A DNA stretch of 64,000 bases from the NCBI GenBank assembly GCA_963716085.1, contig OY970288.1, positions 682,001-746,000 of the forward strand, in the 5' to 3' direction. The position numbers and the translations under genes were made by a program. This stretch comes from Persicitalea sp963716085. Its GTDB lineage: Bacteria > Bacteroidota > Bacteroidia > Cytophagales > Spirosomataceae. The notes under the pieces were generated by a model. It ran no database searches and was not told the origin of the DNA. It saw only the letters and a program-made list of their open reading frames with translations. This document shows, piece by piece, positions 17,332 to 25,247 of this stretch; the stretch's first letter is position 1; every line of letters begins with the position of its first letter.

Positions 17332-17694
17332 ATGCATAGTTACTCATTTGAAAAACTTGACGTTTGGCAGTTGAGCCGCGCATTGGCGGTTGAGGTGTAT
17401 AAAACAACCAGGTCGTTTCCTGCTGATGAAAAATATGTTTTGTCAAGTCAGGTTAGAAGAGCATCTATTTCAATCGCTTCTAATCTCGCGGAAGGTTCAT
17501 CTAGAATAACTGGCAAAGACAAGGCTCATTTCAGCGTAATGGCCTATTCAAGTCTAATGGAAGTATTAAACCAGTTGATAATCGCTGAGGATTTGAACTA
17601 TATAGATGAAGATATTTTAAATTCAATGCGAGAAAGAATAAATGTTATAAGCAACAAGCTAAATTCACTAAGAAATTCTCAAATGAATATGTAG
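17332..17694 (+). CDS. four-helix-bundle protein (23S rRNA-intervening-sequence family)
   Basis: A 120-residue all-helical protein of the S23/TIGR02436 family: FEKLDVWQLSRALAVEVYK at the N-terminus, then SSQVRRASISIASNLAEGSSR and a terminal helix LNSMRERINVISNKLNSL. Family members occur in 23S rRNA intervening sequences and as stand-alone genes; the fold is shared with Avd of diversity-generating retroelements. Their function when alone is not established. The gene is visibly more AT-rich than its neighbours and is flanked by inverted octamer arrays, which suggests that the gene with its arms moved in as a unit (inference). Confidence 0.88.
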   Translation: MHSYSFEKLDVWQLSRALAVEVYKTTRSFPADEKYVLSSQVRRASISIASNLAEGSSRITGKDKAHFSVMAYSSLMEVLNQLIIAEDLNYIDEDILNSMRERINVISNKLNSLRNSQMNM

Positions 17695-17760
17695 AAATAC
17701 CTGTACCTACATCGGTAAGCACCCGAACACCTAGAAAACCACTCGAATAGTCCTATTTAC

Positions 17761-17792
17761 GACTAAACACCTAACCGACTAAACGACTAAAC
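17761..17792 (+). repeat. octamer array GACTAAAC-type x4 (right arm)
   Basis: Four octamers in register: GACTAAAC, ACCTAACC, GACTAAAC, GACTAAAC. The array ends six bases before the start codon of the Smr protein gene. It is the inverted counterpart of the array at 17251-17274. Confidence 0.85.
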
Positions 17793-17798
17793 AAAAAA

Positions 17799-18830
17799 AT
17801 GAACATCGGCGATAAAGTAAGACTGCTACGTGACAAGGAAGAGGGCATCATTTACGCTTTCTTGCCCGGAAATATCGTAGAGATAGAAATCGAGGAAGGC
17901 TTCCGCATTCCGGTGCTGCGCTCGGAGGTGGTTATGGTGTCGCCGATAGAAAGCCAGCGGATGAAGCCCGCCGAATCGGCGAGCGGTAGCTATGCCAAAA
18001 AACAGGAAGAGTTTCCGACGTTCAGCCGGAAGGCGCCCTTTGCCGAAAAAGGAATTTACCTCGCTTTCGTACCCGTCAACGACCGCGAACTGACCCTGCA
18101 TATCATCAACAACTCGGATTGGGTTTTGCCTTTTGTCGTCTATCAGGATTCGGGCGGAAAACAGTCGGGACTGGCCTCGGGCGTCCTCAGCCCGCGCACC
18201 AACCAGCGGCTCACCGACCTGCTGACGCAGAACATCGAGCAATGGCCGATCTTTGAGGTGCAGGCGCTGTATTATCGGGAAGGAAGCGATGCCGTAAAGC
18301 CGCCTTTCCAGAAAAGACTTCGCTGTCGGGTTCAGTCATTTTACAAAAAAAAGCAGCAGGTGCCCGTGCTGGTGAAGGAAGGCTATGTATACCAACTCGA
18401 CGAAGAAAATACAGTGGATGCCGCCGCGCCGGGTTCTGCTTCGCCGGATGCACCTGCGAATGCATCTTCCACCCCATTTTCGGCTGCTGAACTGCGGGAG
18501 CGGATGATGTCCCCCGAACCGGCTGCTCCGTCCAAAAAAGCGGAAACCCCGCAATCGGTGGTAGATCTGCACGTGGAAAAACTGAGTCCAACGCCCGATG
18601 CTTTATCAAACGCTGACAAGCTGAAGCTGCAGCTCGATACCTTCGAGCGGCAGTTGGAAAGTGCCATCGCGGCGGGGCTGGACGAAATCACCTTCATTCA
18701 TGGAGCCGGAAGCGGCGCATTGCGACAGGAAATTCATCGTCGCCTGAGCAAACACCAAAATGTGGCGTTTTTTGAGGATGCCCAAAAAGAAAAATTTGGC
18801 TACGGAGCCACCCTCGCCAAGATCAAATAA
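17799..18830 (+). CDS. DUF2027 protein with C-terminal Smr domain
   Basis: A 343-residue protein. The N-terminal DUF2027 region begins with a short SH3-like segment (MNIGDKVRLLRDKEEGIIYA). The middle has a beta-rich domain at about 85-200, a Pro/Ala/Ser linker, and the C-terminus at about 250-343 is a Smr (small MutS-related) domain. The Smr domain has VDLHVEKL, FIHGAGSGALRQEI and the terminal GYGATLAKIK. Smr domains are nucleases or nucleic-acid binders. This fusion is common in Bacteroidota and its target is not established. The gene precedes the DUF4403 lipoprotein gene by 22 bases. Confidence 0.88.
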   Translation: MNIGDKVRLLRDKEEGIIYAFLPGNIVEIEIEEGFRIPVLRSEVVMVSPIESQRMKPAESASGSYAKKQEEFPTFSRKAPFAEKGIYLAFVPVNDRELTLHIINNSDWVLPFVVYQDSGGKQSGLASGVLSPRTNQRLTDLLTQNIEQWPIFEVQALYYREGSDAVKPPFQKRLRCRVQSFYKKKQQVPVLVKEGYVYQLDEENTVDAAAPGSASPDAPANASSTPFSAAELRERMMSPEPAAPSKKAETPQSVVDLHVEKLSPTPDALSNADKLKLQLDTFERQLESAIAAGLDEITFIHGAGSGALRQEIHRRLSKHQNVAFFEDAQKEKFGYGATLAKIK

Positions 18831-18852
18831 ATCAGTGAAACCATTATTTCTC

Positions 18853-20268
18853 ATGCGTCCGTGGCTTTTGCTGCTGCTCGGCTTGGTGCTGAGTCAATGC
18901 AAGCCCGCCGCGCCGGATCAACCCGCTGCTCCCAAAGAAAAATACCTCTATACCGATATGCAGCTACAGGACGAAAAACACCTCTCCTCAATCAACGTCC
19001 CGGTCGAAATGCCCCTGATCGAGCTGGAAAGGCAGCTCAACGCGCAGTTGAACGGGCTGATCTACGAGGACAACAGCTACGACGACAATGACAATGATAA
19101 CGTAAAAGCGAAGGTCTGGAAGCTGAGTCCCATCAAGGTGCAAGCCGACGGCAAGCAGTTTCTGTTCGAGGTACCGCTAAAAATCTGGGTGAGCGTGCGC
19201 TACGAGACCAGTCCACTGGGCTTTAAGATTTCCGGCAATAAGGACACCGAGTTCTCACTACGGCTTCGCTTCCTGTCCGACATCGGCGTATCGCCCGACT
19301 GGCGCGTCACGACCCATACCAAGGTGGATAGTTACGACTGGATCACCGAGCCGAATATTCGGGTGGCGGGGCTGAGTATTCCGGTAAAGTCGATGGTGAG
19401 CCGGACGATGAGTCGAAATTTTGAGAAGATTACCCTGGCCATAGATGAACAGATAACCAAGACGATCGAACTGAAAAAGTACGTCCGGCAAGCCTGGGAT
19501 TTATCCCGACGCCCGGTGCTGATGTCGAAAGAATACGACACCTGGCTGGTTGCGGTGCCGACTTCGGCGGTCATGACGCCCCTGCTGGTCAAAGACAACA
19601 TTCTACGGACGAGCATCGGGATCAGGGGCTACACCCAGACCGTCACCTCGGCGGAGGAACCCGAAATCAGGGGGTACGAGTCCCTGCCCGATCTGGTAGT
19701 GGTAGACAAAATACCGCAGGAATTCAAGGTAGGACTCATCAGCGTCATCTCTTATAGGGAAGCAACCCGGTTGGCGAAAGCCAAATTTGTGGGAGAAAAA
19801 TATTCTTTCAGTGACGGCAAGTACACGGTGCAAGTGACTAACCTTGAGATGTACGGTCAAGATGAGTTTCTGATCATGAAGGCGGGTTTGCAGGGGAGTC
19901 TGAACGGTATCATCTACCTGCGGGGAATTCCTCATTACGATCCCGACACCAAAAACCTGTCGCTGAAAGATCTGGATTACGACCTGGACACCCGAAATGT
20001 GATTTTCAAGACGGCGGGCTGGCTATTGCAAGGCAAATTCAGTAAAATGCTGGAAAAGCAGTTCGTCTTCCCGGTGGGTGGACAGATTGAGGAGGCGCGG
20101 GAAAGTATCCAGAAAACCCTGCGTAATAATGTACTGGCTAAGGGGGTGGTGCTGAACGGAACCGTTTCAGAAATTGCTCCCGACCGCGTGTACCTGACGC
20201 CGGAAAATATTTACACCGTCGTGTTTGCCAAGGGACAAGTCGTACTAAAAGTCGAAGGATTACTTTGA
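18853..20268 (+). CDS. DUF4403-family lipoprotein
   Basis: A 471-residue protein. The start at 18853 gives a lipoprotein signal (LLLLLGLVLSQC, lipobox Cys about residue 16); the in-frame ATG further upstream lies inside the Smr gene. The rest matches DUF4403: INVPVEMPLIELERQLN near the N-terminus, a long beta/alpha repeat resembling lipid-binding tubular domains, and a second copy-like half beginning near LRTSIGIRGYTQTV. Probably anchored in the outer membrane facing the periplasm. Function unknown. Confidence 0.82.
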   Translation: MRPWLLLLLGLVLSQCKPAAPDQPAAPKEKYLYTDMQLQDEKHLSSINVPVEMPLIELERQLNAQLNGLIYEDNSYDDNDNDNVKAKVWKLSPIKVQADGKQFLFEVPLKIWVSVRYETSPLGFKISGNKDTEFSLRLRFLSDIGVSPDWRVTTHTKVDSYDWITEPNIRVAGLSIPVKSMVSRTMSRNFEKITLAIDEQITKTIELKKYVRQAWDLSRRPVLMSKEYDTWLVAVPTSAVMTPLLVKDNILRTSIGIRGYTQTVTSAEEPEIRGYESLPDLVVVDKIPQEFKVGLISVISYREATRLAKAKFVGEKYSFSDGKYTVQVTNLEMYGQDEFLIMKAGLQGSLNGIIYLRGIPHYDPDTKNLSLKDLDYDLDTRNVIFKTAGWLLQGKFSKMLEKQFVFPVGGQIEEARESIQKTLRNNVLAKGVVLNGTVSEIAPDRVYLTPENIYTVVFAKGQVVLKVEGLL

Positions 20269-20359
20269 TTAATGCAAGAAATAGGGGTGTGTAGTTGTCT
20301 CAGGCGCAAATTTTCTCTAATTATAAAGGCGCGGCTACCTTTCAATGCAAAGTATTTCT

Positions 20360-20367
20360 TAGCTTTG
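20360..20367 (+). promoter_or_regulatory. -7 box for rnpB
   Basis: TAGCTTTG matches TAnnTTTG exactly and ends four to five bases before the predicted 5' end of the RNase P RNA. This position fits the transcription start. Confidence 0.6.
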
Positions 20368-20371
20368 CGCC

Positions 20372-20790
20372 AACCGAAACGGGGCAGGCCGTCCTATCGC
20401 TCCGGCTCACGGGCCGGGGAGGAAAGTCCGGGCAGTGCAGGGCACCATACTTCCTAACGGGAAGGCGGCAGACGGGCGACGGTTTGCCGACAGCCAGTGC
20501 CACAGAAAAGAGACCGCCTGGCATAATTTTTATGCTCGGGTAAGGGTGAAAAGGTGGGGTAAGAGCCCACCGTCCCGCTGGTGACGGCGGGAGCGAGGTA
20601 AACCTTATGGACTGAAAGACCAAATAGGTGTCGGCCAGGAGTGGCCCGCTTCGGTTTCAGGTTCGCTTGAAACGTCGGCACGGGTAGGTCGTTAGAGGCT
20701 GCGGGCGACCGCAGTTCGAGATAAATGATAGGAGTTTCGACCTTGCGTTGGAAAACAGAACCCGGCTTACAGGCTTACCTTTTTTCGGTT
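20372..20790 (+). ncRNA. rnpB: RNase P RNA, bacterial type A
   Basis: Recognised from the conserved core. GAGGAAAGTCCGGGC is at 20419-20433. The 3' half has AGATAAATGATAGGAG, and the 3' terminal segment ACAGAACCCGGCTTAC is nearly identical to the E. coli end. P1 is formed by AACCGAAA (20372-20379) with TTTCGGTT (20783-20790), and P2 by TCCTATC with GATAGGA. It is the catalytic RNA that trims the 5' ends of tRNA precursors. The T-run at 20780-20785 and the P1 3' strand lie at the end; the exact ends are uncertain by a few bases. A -7 box lies just upstream. Confidence 0.95.
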
Positions 20791-20852
20791 TTATTTTTAA
20801 AGAATTTTATAAAAATTGCCTTTTATTAGAATCACAACAACTGGTGCTTCCC

Positions 20853-22349
20853 ATGAGTAAGAAAAACCTTTACATTTCCCTGATCCTGTCGGCTCTTTGT
20901 TTTACGACTGCCTCCGCGCAGAATCGTAGTTACGAAGGTCCCAACAAAATGAACACCTGGTCCATCACGGGCTACGGTGGTATCACCCGATTCTTTGGTG
21001 ATTTGAAGCAGTACGATTTCAAGCGCGGCCCCGGAGAAGATCTCACAGGCGGTTTTGGCCTTTCGATCAACAAGCAGTTGACCCCCATCTTTGGCGCTCA
21101 GATCACGGCTTGGAATGGCTGGCTGCAGGGATCCAAGCTGAACTATCAGAGTGAAATCACGGGTGATGTGCGTGACCTCCGCTTTGAGAGTCCTTCCTTC
21201 GTGCAAGTGACCCTGGACGGAACCATGAATGTCGGTCGCCTGGTGTTTGGCCCCGACAAGCTGCGTCGCTGGAAGTTCGATGCGCGCGGTGGATTCGGAA
21301 TGATCTATTATCATACAGAGGTTTTTGACCTCAATACTGATCAATTGCTTCTCTCATCAAATACCGAAGGAAGCTCAAGAACCGCTGGTACCTGGGAGCG
21401 CAATGGTTCCATCTATACCCGTGAGTGGGTAGTGCCTTTGGGTCTCGACGTTCACTATGAAGTCTCTCCTCGCATTGACCTGGGGGTGTCTTTCGCGATC
21501 AACCACGTGCTTACCGAAAAACTCGACCTTACCGCAAGTAGCTTGACCAATCACGCAACTTCAACGGGTATCTTTACCTTTATAAAGGGCGATTCGGAAC
21601 TGGACAAGTGGGGGTACGGTGCTATCGCGCTTACCTACAAGCTGGGCAAGAATGCAGTGCGCTCGAAGGACGGCAAGTACGACGCTTCGAGCGGTCGCTA
21701 CCACTTGCGCTGGGCTGATCCCAAGAAGCTCATTCCGCTTCCCTACAACCCCACGATGGACGATGCCGACTCAATTGCCAAAGCCAACATGCCCAAGGCC
21801 GTCGATCCTCGTCTCTATACCGACTCTGATGGTGATGGTGTGGCCGACTTATTTGACAAAGAGCCCAACACGCCCGCTGGAAGCGTAGTGTCGGGTGGTG
21901 GTGTAGCGATGGACATTGACAAGTACATCATGGACGCTATCAAGAATAATCTTCCAAAGGATGAGTGTGAAGCACTTTTCAGCAACATCGAGTTCGATAC
22001 CGACAAGGCCACGATTCGCGACCCTTCCGAAGAGACGCTACGCAAGGTAGTCGAGCTGCTGAATATGCGTCCCAACTGCCGCATCGTGCTGGTAGGTCAC
22101 GCGGATGCCCGGGCCTCCTACGGCTACAATATGAATTTGTCGCGTCGTCGCGTCGAGTCTGCCAAGCGTTTCATTCTTCGTGCTGGTCTGTCTGACCCAA
22201 GCCGTCTGTTGGTGGAGTACTTTGGTGAGTACCGTCCGTTGGCTGAAAACACGACTCCCGAGGGTTTGCAGGCCAACCGCCGTGTTGAAATCAAGATATT
22301 GCCCAACAATACGCTGCGCTCAAACTACCCCGCCGGATTCAGAAGGTAG
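20853..22349 (+). CDS. OmpA-family outer-membrane protein
   Basis: A 498-residue protein. The start at 20853 (MSKKNLYISLILSALCFTTASAQ) is a signal peptide; an in-frame ATG at 20748 lies inside rnpB and is rejected. The N-terminal about 290 residues are barrel-like. A Ca-binding type-3-like motif follows (TDSDGDGVADLFDKEPNTP, about 328-346). The OmpA/peptidoglycan-binding domain is at about 380-490 with IEFDTDKATI, GHADARAS, NLSRRRVESAK and ANRRVEI. It likely tethers outer membrane to murein. A strong terminator follows. Confidence 0.92.
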   Translation: MSKKNLYISLILSALCFTTASAQNRSYEGPNKMNTWSITGYGGITRFFGDLKQYDFKRGPGEDLTGGFGLSINKQLTPIFGAQITAWNGWLQGSKLNYQSEITGDVRDLRFESPSFVQVTLDGTMNVGRLVFGPDKLRRWKFDARGGFGMIYYHTEVFDLNTDQLLLSSNTEGSSRTAGTWERNGSIYTREWVVPLGLDVHYEVSPRIDLGVSFAINHVLTEKLDLTASSLTNHATSTGIFTFIKGDSELDKWGYGAIALTYKLGKNAVRSKDGKYDASSGRYHLRWADPKKLIPLPYNPTMDDADSIAKANMPKAVDPRLYTDSDGDGVADLFDKEPNTPAGSVVSGGGVAMDIDKYIMDAIKNNLPKDECEALFSNIEFDTDKATIRDPSEETLRKVVELLNMRPNCRIVLVGHADARASYGYNMNLSRRRVESAKRFILRAGLSDPSRLLVEYFGEYRPLAENTTPEGLQANRRVEIKILPNNTLRSNYPAGFRR

Positions 22350-22372
22350 TTTGGCAGAATTGTGATAAATAG

Positions 22373-22410
22373 AAAAAAGGAGTGAAGCCAACTGGCTTCA
22401 CTCCTTTTTT
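22373..22410 (+). terminator. intrinsic terminator after OmpA-family gene
   Basis: A perfect 18-bp stem: AAAAAAGGAGTGAAGCCA pairs with 22393-22410 across a two-base loop, ending in a run of six T. It starts 24 bases after the stop codon at 22349. The symmetric A and T runs make it usable on both strands. Confidence 0.92.
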
Positions 22411-22549
22411 CTTGTTCATTAGTAGTCTTCCTCTCTTACTGGTCTGATTTTCAATCCGTCAAGTCTGTATTTTAACAATTGCCTCTAATTAAACGCATAA
22501 ACTTTGAACTTTAAACTCCTACAACAGACGCTACTATCCAGAAAAATGC

Positions 22550-22557
22550 TAAATTTG
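22550..22557 (+). promoter_or_regulatory. -7 box for rpsP operon
   Basis: TAAATTTG matches TAnnTTTG exactly. The leader up to the ATG at 22612 is about 45 bases and contains a small stem AGGGA/TCCCT at about 22575-22590. Confidence 0.55.
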
Positions 22558-22611
22558 CACCCTATTTAAAACGCAGGGACGAGATCCCTCACCTAAAATC
22601 ATACAACTGTA

Positions 22612-23820
22612 ATGGCAGTAAAAATTAGATTAGCGCGTCGAGGACGCAAGAAATTAGCGATGTACGACATCGTGATAGCTGACGCCCGGGCTCCCCGTGA
22701 CGGAAAGTTTATCGAAAAAATTGGTACCTACGATCCCAACAAGAATCCCGCCGGGGTCGACTTGCAGGCGGATCGGGCCGTGGACTGGTTGTTGAAGGGT
22801 GCTCAGCCTACCGACACTGCCCGCTCGATCTTGCACCATGAGGGTGTGATGCTCCGCAAGCACCTGCAAGTGGGTGTCATCAAAGGGGCTGTAACGCAGG
22901 AAGACGCGGACGCTCGCTTTGAGGAATGGAAAAACATGAAGGCGGAGAAAACTGCGGCCAAAGTCGAGTCTTTGGATACGAAGAAATCGACGGAAAAAGC
23001 GCAGAAGCTCGACGCTGAGCGTAAAGTAAATCAGGCGCGGGTCGAGGCGATTGTCAAGAAAAACACGCCGCCGCCTGCCCCTGTACTAGAACCCGCCGAA
23101 GGAGAAGAAGCTCCCACTACGGAAGAAGTCGTTGCTGAAGCCGAAGAGTCTGCACCAGTAGCTGAGGAAACTGCCGCTCCGGTAGCCAAGGAAGAAGAAA
23201 CCGCACCTGCTGCCGAGAAACCCGAAGCCAAGGAGGAGAAAGCTGCACCTGCTGCCGAGAAACCCGAAGCCAAGGAGGAGAAAGCTGCACCTGCTGCCGA
23301 GAAACCCGAAGCCAAGGAGGAGAAAGCTGCACCTGCTGCCGAGAAACCCGAAGCCAAGGAGGAGAAAGCTGCACCTGCTGCCGAGAAACCCGAAGCTAAG
23401 GAGGAGAAAGCTGCACCTGCTGCCGAGAAGCCCGAAGCTAAGGAGGAGAAAGCTGCACCTGCTGCCGAGAAGCCCGAAGCTAAGTCTGAGGATAAAAAGG
23501 AAGAGAGTTCAGATTCGAAGGAGTCGGAATCTATTCTTGACAAAATAACTCATGCTGCCAGTGATGTAGTGGAGACGGTTAAGGAAACTGCTGGCGACGT
23601 AGTGGAAACTGTCAAAGAATCTGCTGGCGACGTAGTCGAATCAGTTAAAGAAACTGCCACAGAAGCCGCTATTGCGGTAGCTGAAAAGGTTGCCGAGGTT
23701 ACGGAGGATATCAGCGAAGACGCCGAGGAAATCGCCGACAAGTTGGATGATTCTAAGGGTGACGACGGCGCTGCTAAGGAGAAGGCTGCCGACGAGAAAA
23801 AGGAAGAAAAGAAAGCTTAA
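22612..23820 (+). CDS. rpsP: 30S ribosomal protein S16 with very long repetitive C-terminal extension
   Basis: A 402-residue protein; S16 itself is about 80-90 residues and Bacteroidota forms are usually below 200. Residues 1-about 85 are canonical S16 (VKIRLARRGRKK, DARAPRDGKFIEKIGTYDP). Residues about 90-150 are a charged helix. Residues about 195-290 contain seven copies of a 14-residue unit (APAAEKPEAKEEKA), encoded by 42-base repeats at 23203-23484. The remaining about 110 residues are amphipathic 11-mer-like helix (SDVVETVKETAGD, EAAIAVAEKVAEV) and a Lys/Glu-rich end, resembling LEA proteins. The first gene of the rpsP-rimM-trmD operon. Confidence 0.95.
   Translation: MAVKIRLARRGRKKLAMYDIVIADARAPRDGKFIEKIGTYDPNKNPAGVDLQADRAVDWLLKGAQPTDTARSILHHEGVMLRKHLQVGVIKGAVTQEDADARFEEWKNMKAEKTAAKVESLDTKKSTEKAQKLDAERKVNQARVEAIVKKNTPPPAPVLEPAEGEEAPTTEEVVAEAEESAPVAEETAAPVAKEEETAPAAEKPEAKEEKAAPAAEKPEAKEEKAAPAAEKPEAKEEKAAPAAEKPEAKEEKAAPAAEKPEAKEEKAAPAAEKPEAKEEKAAPAAEKPEAKSEDKKEESSDSKESESILDKITHAASDVVETVKETAGDVVETVKESAGDVVESVKETATEAAIAVAEKVAEVTEDISEDAEEIADKLDDSKGDDGAAKEKAADEKKEEKKA
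23203..23484 (+). repeat. seven tandem 42-bp repeats inside rpsP
   Basis: Copies begin at 23203, 23245, 23287, 23329, 23371, 23413 and 23455, each starting GCACCTGCTGCCGAGAA. They are nearly identical at DNA level. The last copies change AAA to AAG and GCC to GCT without changing the protein. The pattern points to recent slippage or recombination. Confidence 0.97.
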
Positions 23821-23855
23821 AGCATTGTCGAAGGCAAGTTGCTGTAAGACCATAT

Positions 23856-23890
23856 CCACGAGCCTGTCGGTTTTCCGCGCAGGCTCGTGG
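23856..23890 (+). terminator. hairpin between rpsP and rimM
   Basis: CCACGAGCCTG (23856-23866) pairs with CAGGCTCGTGG (23880-23890), a perfect 11-bp stem, followed by TATTTT. It lies 35 bases after the rpsP stop and 45 bases before rimM, so it could attenuate expression of rimM and trmD relative to the ribosomal protein. Confidence 0.75.
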
Positions 23891-23934
23891 TATTTTAGAA
23901 TAAGGGTATTTCCATACCCAAAAAAACTACTTCA

Positions 23935-24504
23935 TTGACACAGGACGATTGTTACTTACTGGGCTATATTGTGAAAAGCCACGGCACTAAGGGCCAACTC
24001 GTGTTTCACTTCGATGTGGATTACCCTGAGGAATACGAAGATTTGGAATCGGTTTTTCTGGAAATCAAAGGCGAACTGATTCCCTACTTTGTAGAAAGCT
24101 TTAACCTGCAGAAAAAAGGAAGAGCTATTGTGCAATTAGACGGGCTGGATACCATGGAAAAGGCGCTGGCTCTAGTGGGCACCTCGCTTTTCATGCCGCT
24201 GGATACGCTTGAAGAACTAGACGACGAACAATTCTATTACCACGAAATCCAAGGATTTGAGGTGATAGATGACAATTTGGGTACGTTGGGTACAATTAGA
24301 GAAGTGTATTCAGTGGCTACTCAAAACCTCATTGCACTCGACTACCAGGGGAATGAAGTGCTGATTCCGATCGTCGAAGGCATCGTCCTGAAAGCGGATC
24401 GCCAGAAAAATCAAGTACTGGTGAGCTTGCCGGAAGGCCTCCTGGAAGTGTACACCGGAGGAGCCGATGACGAAACGGAGAAGGATGGCGACGATGAGAA
24501 TTGA
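23935..24504 (+). CDS. rimM: ribosome maturation factor RimM
   Basis: A 189-residue protein: N-terminal RimM beta-barrel (CYLLGYIVKSHGTKGQLVF, QKKGRAIVQLDGLDTMEKA) and C-terminal PRC-like barrel (QFYYHEIQGFEVID, NEVLIPIVEGIVLKADRQ). RimM binds S19 and assists 30S head maturation. The start codon is TTG at 23935, because no ATG or GTG lies in frame before the conserved N-terminus. It is the middle gene of rpsP-rimM-trmD. The last 15 residues are very acidic. Confidence 0.93.
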   Translation: MTQDDCYLLGYIVKSHGTKGQLVFHFDVDYPEEYEDLESVFLEIKGELIPYFVESFNLQKKGRAIVQLDGLDTMEKALALVGTSLFMPLDTLEELDDEQFYYHEIQGFEVIDDNLGTLGTIREVYSVATQNLIALDYQGNEVLIPIVEGIVLKADRQKNQVLVSLPEGLLEVYTGGADDETEKDGDDEN

Positions 24505-25177
24505 CCTGGTTTCGGTGGTTCCCCGGCTCATGGACAGCTTTTTTGCGCATTCGATCCTGAAAAGGGCAAGCGACAAGGGGTTGGTGGAAGTACACCTGCA
24601 CGACATCCGCGACCATGCTACCGGTAAAAACCGCCAAGTGGATGACTACGCCTTTGGCGGCGGCGCGGGTATGGTGTTACAAATCGAACCCATCGCGCGT
24701 TGTCTGCGCGCTCTATTGGCCGAGCGAACCTACGATGAAGTCATTTACCTAACCCCCGATGGTGAACGTCTCGCTCAGAAAGCCGTCAATCAGCTTTCGC
24801 TCAAAAAAAACCTCATCTTACTTTGTGGTCATTACAAAGGCGTAGATCAGCGGGTACGGGATCTTTTCGTGACCCGTGAAATCAGCATCGGCGATTATGT
24901 GCTGTCTGGTGGTGAATTGGCGGCAGCGGTGTTAGCTGACGCCATTATCCGGCTCATTCCCGGTGTACTCAACGACGAAACTTCTGCCTTGACGGATTCC
25001 TTTCAAGATAATCTTCTAGCCCCGCCCGTCTATACCCGCCCCGCTGAGTTCGAGGAGGCGACCGTTCCCACGGTGCTGCTTTCGGGTCATGAAGCCAATA
25101 TCGACAAATGGCGCATGGAAAAGGCTTACGAGAACACTAAAAACAAGCGGCCGGATTTGCTCGAAAGAGACGAGTAG
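24494..25177 (+). CDS. trmD: tRNA (guanine-37-N1)-methyltransferase
   Basis: A 227-residue SPOUT-family enzyme that methylates G37 next to the anticodon of tRNAs with G36, preventing frameshifts. Signatures: MRIDLVSVVPRLM at the start, DYAFGGGAGMVLQ, LLCGHYKGVDQRV, and the knot region REISIGDYVLSGGELAA. The start at 24494 gives the conserved N-terminus and an 11-base overlap with rimM; an upstream ATG at 24467 adds nine basic residues. The operon is conserved across bacteria. Confidence 0.95.
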   Translation: MRIDLVSVVPRLMDSFFAHSILKRASDKGLVEVHLHDIRDHATGKNRQVDDYAFGGGAGMVLQIEPIARCLRALLAERTYDEVIYLTPDGERLAQKAVNQLSLKKNLILLCGHYKGVDQRVRDLFVTREISIGDYVLSGGELAAAVLADAIIRLIPGVLNDETSALTDSFQDNLLAPPVYTRPAEFEEATVPTVLLSGHEANIDKWRMEKAYENTKNKRPDLLERDE

Positions 25178-25247
25178 CTTAGCAGGATAGCCGACAGGTT
25201 GTATATTGGGTTTTTATTCTGAAAACAAATACAACCGAAGAATACTG

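Noticed and set aside
17332..17694. Diversity-generating retroelement accessory gene (avd)
   Set aside because: The protein has the same four-helix fold, but no reverse transcriptase, template repeat or variable repeat is present in the window. Stand-alone members of the family are common in Bacteroidota.
20748..20852. Longer N-terminus for the OmpA-family protein, starting inside rnpB
   Set aside because: The extra residues lie in the conserved 3' end of RNase P RNA, and the ATG at 20853 begins a clean signal peptide.
23203..23484. Regular repeats looked like a CRISPR array
   Set aside because: They are 42-bp tandem repeats in frame within rpsP with no spacers and no cas genes nearby. The 7-8-base arrays elsewhere are also far too short in unit to be CRISPR.
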